Positions 58,110 to 64,000 of a DNA stretch of 64,000 bases are shown here, piece after piece. The notes below the pieces were generated by a model. The model did no database searches, was not told the origin of the DNA, and saw only the letters and a list, made by a program, of their open reading frames with translations. The position numbers and the translations under genes were made by a program. This DNA comes from Pipra filicauda (lineage: Eukaryota; Chordata; Aves; Passeriformes; Pipridae). Position 1 is the first letter of the stretch, and the number at the start of each line of letters is the position of its first letter. The DNA lies in NCBI RefSeq assembly GCF_003945595.2, contig NW_024104300.1, positions 1,054,001-1,118,000 on the forward strand, in the 5' to 3' direction.

Positions 58110-61100
58110 AATATGTAGTACTTTTTTGTGGGTTTGCTGAACCCACTGAGAAGATTCAGTATTGTATGGGGCCAGGTATTGCATGGAGAGGATTGTTGAC
58201 CATCACCTGTACTGAGGGACATTAGGTAATTTTGTCAAAATCCTGATTTGGCTTTTAGGTTGCTTTGTAGCTGGGGGCTGACAAGTCATCCTTGAAATCT
58301 CTTATCCACTTTCCTAGATGTGGTATGATGTCGAGGATGCAAGAGAGAAAGTAGAGTTACCTTTGCAGGACAATGATGGATATCGAATAAAGCAATAGAT
58401 TTGTTGACAGAAGGACTCAAATCCTTTTAAGAAATCAATAGTGCCTCAGATGGCATTGACTGCTGTGCTAATGGAAGCTGTTACCAGAAGTGAGCAGTTA
58501 ATGCTGCAAGCCTTCTGTGAGGCCGCCACTTCAGGGACACAGAACCTAAATGGCTAAGTGTTGCCCATGTGCAGAGGGACAGAAAATGATGATGAGCCCT
58601 GTAAATGAATGTCACATTTGTGGTTTCTTCAATGCTTGCCTGCCAGACTGGCGGAGACTTTTGAGAACTGCAGTATGTGAACTATAAATATTTATCATTT
58701 GTAATTTACTCACGGGTCAGAGTAATTTACTTGCAGAACAGCACTGAGGTCAAGAACTGATTGTGTGAAAGCCGTTACTTGTCTTCACTCCTGCTGCCTG
58801 TAGAATAAAATTTTCATTTTCCGTATATTTTGCCTTTAGGATAGTATTTATTGCATGAGACTGGCATTGTGTTATTTTTTCTGTGGTGTACTTATCTCTT
58901 TTACCCCTTCATCTTTTATTATTGGATCACTATCCTCATACAATAACCTCTAATTCAAGAGAGGGTAAAAAGATTCTCTTTTATGGACAAATCTGCCCAT
59001 CTTTCACAAGTGAATAGTGCAAAACTAAAGAAAAATAAGTTGCCTCAAATGATCCTCTACATTTCCCAACTGAGTTAGCACGTAAGAGGAACTTGACAAG
59101 CATGTTTCTGACCTCATTGGAGCAGTAATTTCTGATTAAATTTTCAATGCCGTGTACATTTAGCCATGCAGTTTCATTTAAGATTGATAGAGCTTCCACA
59201 GTGTATCCACACATTCAGCCTCGAAATTGCTCACCCCTTATTTCTTTTCTTCCCTGCATGGACATTCTTCTTTTTTCTTTCCTTTCTGTTTTATCTTTGA
59301 GATGCAATTGTATATTTGTTGCCCAAATGAAACAGTGACAGAGACTGATTTGTGGCTTCTTTTTACCTTAAGTTTTTTTTTAACCTTAAGTATTTTCAAA
59401 TACTTTAAAATAGGTTGCTGATTATAAGAGGAATCCCTTTTAAAAAGTTATAACATTTTAATTGAGGAATGAAACAGGCATGTTGTTCTTTATATTTTGA
59501 AGGCATTATGCAATGTCTAGTTCTTGTGAAACTTCTTCAGATATTCCTGTTGCTGTTTCCAAAGATGGAACAAAAATGGTAAAGAACTTGTCTGTGTATC
59601 TGTTTTGTGAGTATTTGCTGTAATTTGTAGTTTCAGTGAATCCATAAATCTAAGGAGCCATAAGAAATTTGCACAGTGTGTTGAAGGTTGTCAGGGTTAG
59701 GGATGGCCCAGTGTTGCCAGCTTGGAGCTAAGCCTGTTCTACCTCACTGCTTTTGGTTGTTGCAGAATGAGGATTCTGTTCTTGATGTGGCTATTCAGGC
59801 AGAACTTAAAAATTCATCTAGAAGATACTGTGAAATTCAGGCATTGCTTTCCTTCTCTGTACCCTCAGCCCTCCTCCCTATTCAGCTCCAAAGGGTTGAT
59901 ATTAAATGAGTCCCATTTCCATGGTACATCCCCACTCCAAAAGTGATGCTTAGTGAATGTTTGTTGTACTACTGGAAACAAATGCAAATGTGATGACAGC
60001 TGGCTCAAAATTGACATGAGCAGAGAGTTGCTCCCAGATTTCCTTCTTATAGCCATACTTTTGTGCACAAGAGCTGGCCCCGTACTGAATTATAGAATAA
60101 TTGTCGATGAAATGGAAGATATGTTCCTGTTGGGATTCAAGTTATTTCTCTCATGAAAAGCCTAGAAGAAATATGATCTCATCACTGGAAGAGGATATCC
60201 AAAGAGAATTCAGAAATATGAGATGTGGCGGTCAAAGACATAGCTTAGCTCTGTTGTTTTTCATAATTTTTGTTAAGTATTGTCAACAGAAGTATCTATT
60301 TCAGTTTTCAGTGCTTTTTGAATTACTTATTTTAGCCCTAGATGCACTTGTCCATTTTTCTGCCTAGGTTAGTTTTCATTCAGTGGTGTTATTATGATTG
60401 TTCTTGAATACATGTATTTCATTCTTTTACATCCATAGGACTTCAAAATATGTTACATACTAAAGAAAACAGGCATAAAAATCAGATACTATGTTTGCCT
60501 TGCCTGAGAGCCTGCCTTTCCACTTATTTAAACAGAAATGCTGGATTAATTGTGGTTTTAATTTTTTTTTTTATATACATGGTATTATTTTTTACTTTTT
60601 AAATTCTTTTTGAGTGGCTTTACACTCAAGTAAGCACTTAATTATGTGACCAGCTTTACACAGAGGGTCACTGTTGGGAACTGTTAGCACAAGTAAAGAC
60701 ACTTACGGGATGAGGATTGAAATCCCCAGTACAAATAAATACTGTGTTTATGACTCTGCACTGCTTCTTAGTAATGTCAGTGGCTTCCTAACAGAGATAA
60801 GCACAGCTGGCAGGACTTCAGTGGTTAGATAACAGAGCAGAAGCGTTGTGTTTAATCTGCTTGTGACTCTTGCTCTTCCTTGTGACAACATTCAGATAAA
60901 TAGACACAGAACTCCACAGTGAAGCAAATGCAAATAAGGAAGACATTTCACTGAATGTGGGATCTGAAACTGCTATAAATGATTTTCTTCTCACTTTCAG
61001 ATTTGTGAAGTGGTTACAAATGTTTTGTGGTCTCATTTTGCATCATTGGACAATGGTTAAATTGACAGAAAAAGATACAATCTCTCTTGTTTTTTAAGTT

Positions 61101-64000
61101 GCATAAAGAAATTAGGAATAAAAATAAGAAATCCCCACAGCAAGCACGAGATGGGGATAATGTGTTAGACTTAAACTACTCAACAGCAACAAAGGTTGCT
61201 TGGGTTAGTTTCTCTATAACAGAGAAATTACCAAGGAATTGTGTTACTCAGTCATAAATTTGCAGAGTTGCAGAAATGGAAGCTGTAATAAGAGTGTCTG
61301 GTAGGTAAAATGAATCATTTATGCAGTGTCTTACTAAGGAAGAAACTCAGGTTGTCCTGTGAGTCCATCAATAGAAGACTCTGTATGAGCATGTGTTTGT
61401 GTCTTCTTGGAGTGGAGAATGTCCCTTGTTCTGCTCAATTCTTTTGCAACATCTGCTAGTTTAGTTTGATCTGTTTATGTTTCAATAGAAAACTTTTGAC
61501 CCAGCTTAAAAAGCAGAGTTTAACAGTTATTTGTAAGCTGACCTTCTGTGTTCAGGGATTTTGTCATTTACATGGCATTATATCCCTTGCATGTGTGTTG
61601 GGGTTTGTTGTGGGATTTTAGTGGTATTAAGGTCAGATATTCAAATGCAGCCTTAGGAAAAACATGCTCATCTTGTCTGTGCCAATTTATCTAAACAAAT
61701 CAGGGAGTAATTCCTCAAATTATTTATAGGAATCTCCAAAAGCCTATTTTTTGTTGAGTGTGTGAAATGTCTACATTACAGGACTTTGTTTAAAGCCATT
61801 GTATAGATTACAAAAATCTGAAGGAAAATATATCTCAGTTGAGACAGATATATTTCAATTAATGGACTTAGAAAAAAGTGGCTTGTTTAACATGGTATTC
61901 TTTCATTGAAAACATTGTATTGATTACAATCCAGGACATTTCCTATCTCTTGCTTGCATACTTTTGTGACTCTTGTTTCTCTACCTGCATACGTCTTCTG
62001 TATTGGAGAGTAGTTGATGACTTCTGGGTAAACTGTGGTAAAATTATCAAAGGTTCGAACTGTGGAAATTTTAAAAGTATGATTTAATTTTTGCTCTTAG
62101 ATTCCTCTTGTTTGTGGCTGACATGTTTCAGTAGTGTTTGAAAATAATGGCTTTTTTTAATGATGTAATTTTTCCATGTTCTGACAAACATCCTAAAATG
62201 TAGTATTAAAAGTATTTTTCTGAATTGCTGCAAAGTACTTTTTTGATATAGAAGGGTCTGGGGATTGTTTTTGTTTGTTTGTTTGTTTGTTTAAAAGGAT
62301 TGCTTAATTGGAAAGCTACATGGCAAATGTCTGAAATTTCAGGCAATGTTTTATATTCATTATCCTGTGACCTAAATCCATTCCTCTGCTCTCTTGTGGA
62401 TGACTGGCAGTTTCTAATTTAATTTATCCATATTCTTTCACAAATGAGAATAAACTTTGAATTTAATATATTCTTTTATAGTACGGTAATAAGTAGTAAT
62501 ATGTAATAAGAACATGGGAGATGAGAAAGATCATCGATTTCTAAGGATCAGGAGAATTTGGAGCATTGTTAGAGAAGTGTAGAAAGTGTTTATGTATGTT
62601 TTTTGTAGAAAACAAAATTAGCAGCAATTGCCCATCCTACTTGTCACACAATGTATTATGAATTCGGACTTGACATGCTGTGTTCCACATCAAGTATTTT
62701 CCTCTGTGGATCAACTAAGAACTGAGTTTTTTCAAATTTCAGGTATTTAAAAAGCATTAAGAGTGAAATGTTTGCAACAGTATTTCTTGTAAAAACACTC
62801 ATTACATTATGTATGTGCCAATTTAGCAGCTTTTATACGTCTTGAATATTATTTAGTATCTGGTAGTGAACTGATGTGTATAGTAACCAAGGGTGAGATT
62901 ATTAACTAGTCTCTCTTATTTATCCATGGCAGGCTTAAAGATTCCTAGAGCATGAATTTAGCTTGGAGGCTTTTGTTCGTTTGCTCTTTTTTGTTTGGTT
63001 TATTTCTATCGTCTATCTTCCAAGCAAGAAAACTAGGGCATCGATTCCTTTCAGAAAGGGAACATTGTTACTGAATTAAAAAACACCGTACTTGCCATAG
63101 CCTTCTATCAGCTTCTTCAGGAACTCAAAGAACTTGTGATTATTTAGTCAAGCAAAGACTTTTAAAATGAACAGATTAGAGTGCAAACCTGTAGAAATTA
63201 GAAGATTGTATTGCTGAGTGTTCTTCCTCTAACACCCTTTAATGTTGTCACATGAAAATATGACTAGTCTGGTTTCCTCATTTACAAATGAGATGGATTT
63301 CTTTCATGTACTGTTGTTAGTAAAATCTGTTTTCATGTTTGAAATAACAGAGTTCTATTTAGTTTGCTGTAGATTAATCTTAAAAATATGTGCAACTTAA
63401 ATGTCGTGTGTGTTCATGATTTTCCTTTTGCCTCTGTAATGAAATGTCACTGTGCAATTTTGTCATAATGTTTTGATGGTCTCTCATAGTCACAAAACTT
63501 TGCAGACTATAAGCTTTTCAATTAGAAAACAGTTCATTGAGATGTGGCTGTGTAAATGTAGACCTTTTTTGTCAGCCGCAGAATGACAGTTTTCTTTTTG
63601 CACTTTTCAGTCTTTGGCAGGACTTTGCATTTTGAGGAAAGTTTTCTCTATGTTGTCACTAGGCTGCCCAATACTTGTAACTGGGTACAGTACCAAATAA
63701 ATGTCAGTGTGTTTGTTAACCATTCCTAATGTCAAACAAGTTAATTTTTAAATTTCTCAAGGCTGGAAGGAAACAATTACAGAAGGAGACTTTTGCAGCT
63801 ATGTAACACAGGAAAAGGCAGCAGTGCACGGTGCCAAGCATGAGGTTACATGAGCATGTACAGAATAGACAGATTGGATTAACATCCTTTGACAATGTCT
63901 GTTTAAAAATAGGCAAACAATTTATAGAAATACCATGGTGCAGACAAGGCAAGAGATATCCTCCAGGCAAGAAGCAGAGTATGGAAAAGTATAGGACCTA
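58110..64000. other. AT-rich unique DNA, no gene seen
   Basis: It holds a (GTTT)n run at about 62266-62293 and T-runs near 60559-60572. Short frames such as 59688-59909 follow an AG-type acceptor-like tract but show no family. No repeat family recognised. Confidence 0.55.
62266..62293. repeat. (GTTT)n microsatellite
   Basis: Six or so consecutive GTTT units followed by AAAA. Confidence 0.85.

Noticed and set aside
59688..59909. Possible exon after TTTTGGTTGTTGCAG
   Set aside because: The open frame is short, has no recognised family and no clear donor. It was left as unsupported.
62040..62075. GGTTCGAAC, resembling a tRNA T-loop
   Set aside because: The flanking bases do not form the T stem, and no D-arm, anticodon stem or acceptor stem can be drawn.

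Overview
This window looks like non-coding nuclear DNA from a bird. I find no host protein-coding gene, tRNA, rRNA or CRISPR array. The avian assignment rests on several fragments of CR1 LINEs (chicken repeat 1) in both orientations, some keeping the typical CR1 3' end with its ATTCTATG-type tail, and on solo or partial LTRs that resemble avian endogenous-retrovirus LTRs. The DNA between the repeats is AT-rich, full of stops in all frames, and has only short simple repeats. It could be intronic or intergenic; I cannot tell which.

Layout: an AT-rich stretch and a minus-strand LTR (1-1137); unique DNA; a minus-strand LTR (4615-5708); unique DNA; a minus-strand CR1 (14020-16375); unique DNA; a minus-strand CR1 (20213-22985) split by a younger solo LTR (21858-22478); a 5'-truncated non-CR1 LINE copy (24496-25029); CR1 pieces at 25.2, 27.3 and 29.2 kb; an LTR (29605-30069); a full-length non-CR1 LINE (31451-35598); a local direct duplication (37.3 and 38.9 kb); a solo LTR with paired CTCF-like motifs (42161-43091); a small CR1 piece (46.4 kb); a tiny third copy of the non-CR1 LINE (50378-50482); unique DNA; and a fragment related to the first LTR (57915-58109).

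The main result is the non-CR1 LINE. Three copies, two truncated and one apparently full length, share the same 3' end. Each lies between perfect direct repeats (12, 12 and 24 bp) that I read as target-site duplications. The full-length copy is about 4.15 kb. It has a GC-rich leader of about 0.8 kb and one long reading frame with an APE-type endonuclease, a reverse transcriptase and a C-terminal Cys/His motif. The 3' UTR is only about 40 nt and ends with a conserved small stem-loop. The frame is broken by only one 1-nt frameshift and three TGA codons, so the copy is fairly young. This architecture fits the RTE clade, and in a bird it points to the AviRTE group, known from a patchy set of bird orders and from filarial nematodes. 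That family name is inference, made without a database search.

Secondary points of interest are a solo LTR with a duplicated NF-kappaB/CArG composite upstream of its TATA box, an LTR with two CTCF-like motifs 58 bp apart, and a ZNF143-like motif just upstream of the full-length LINE.
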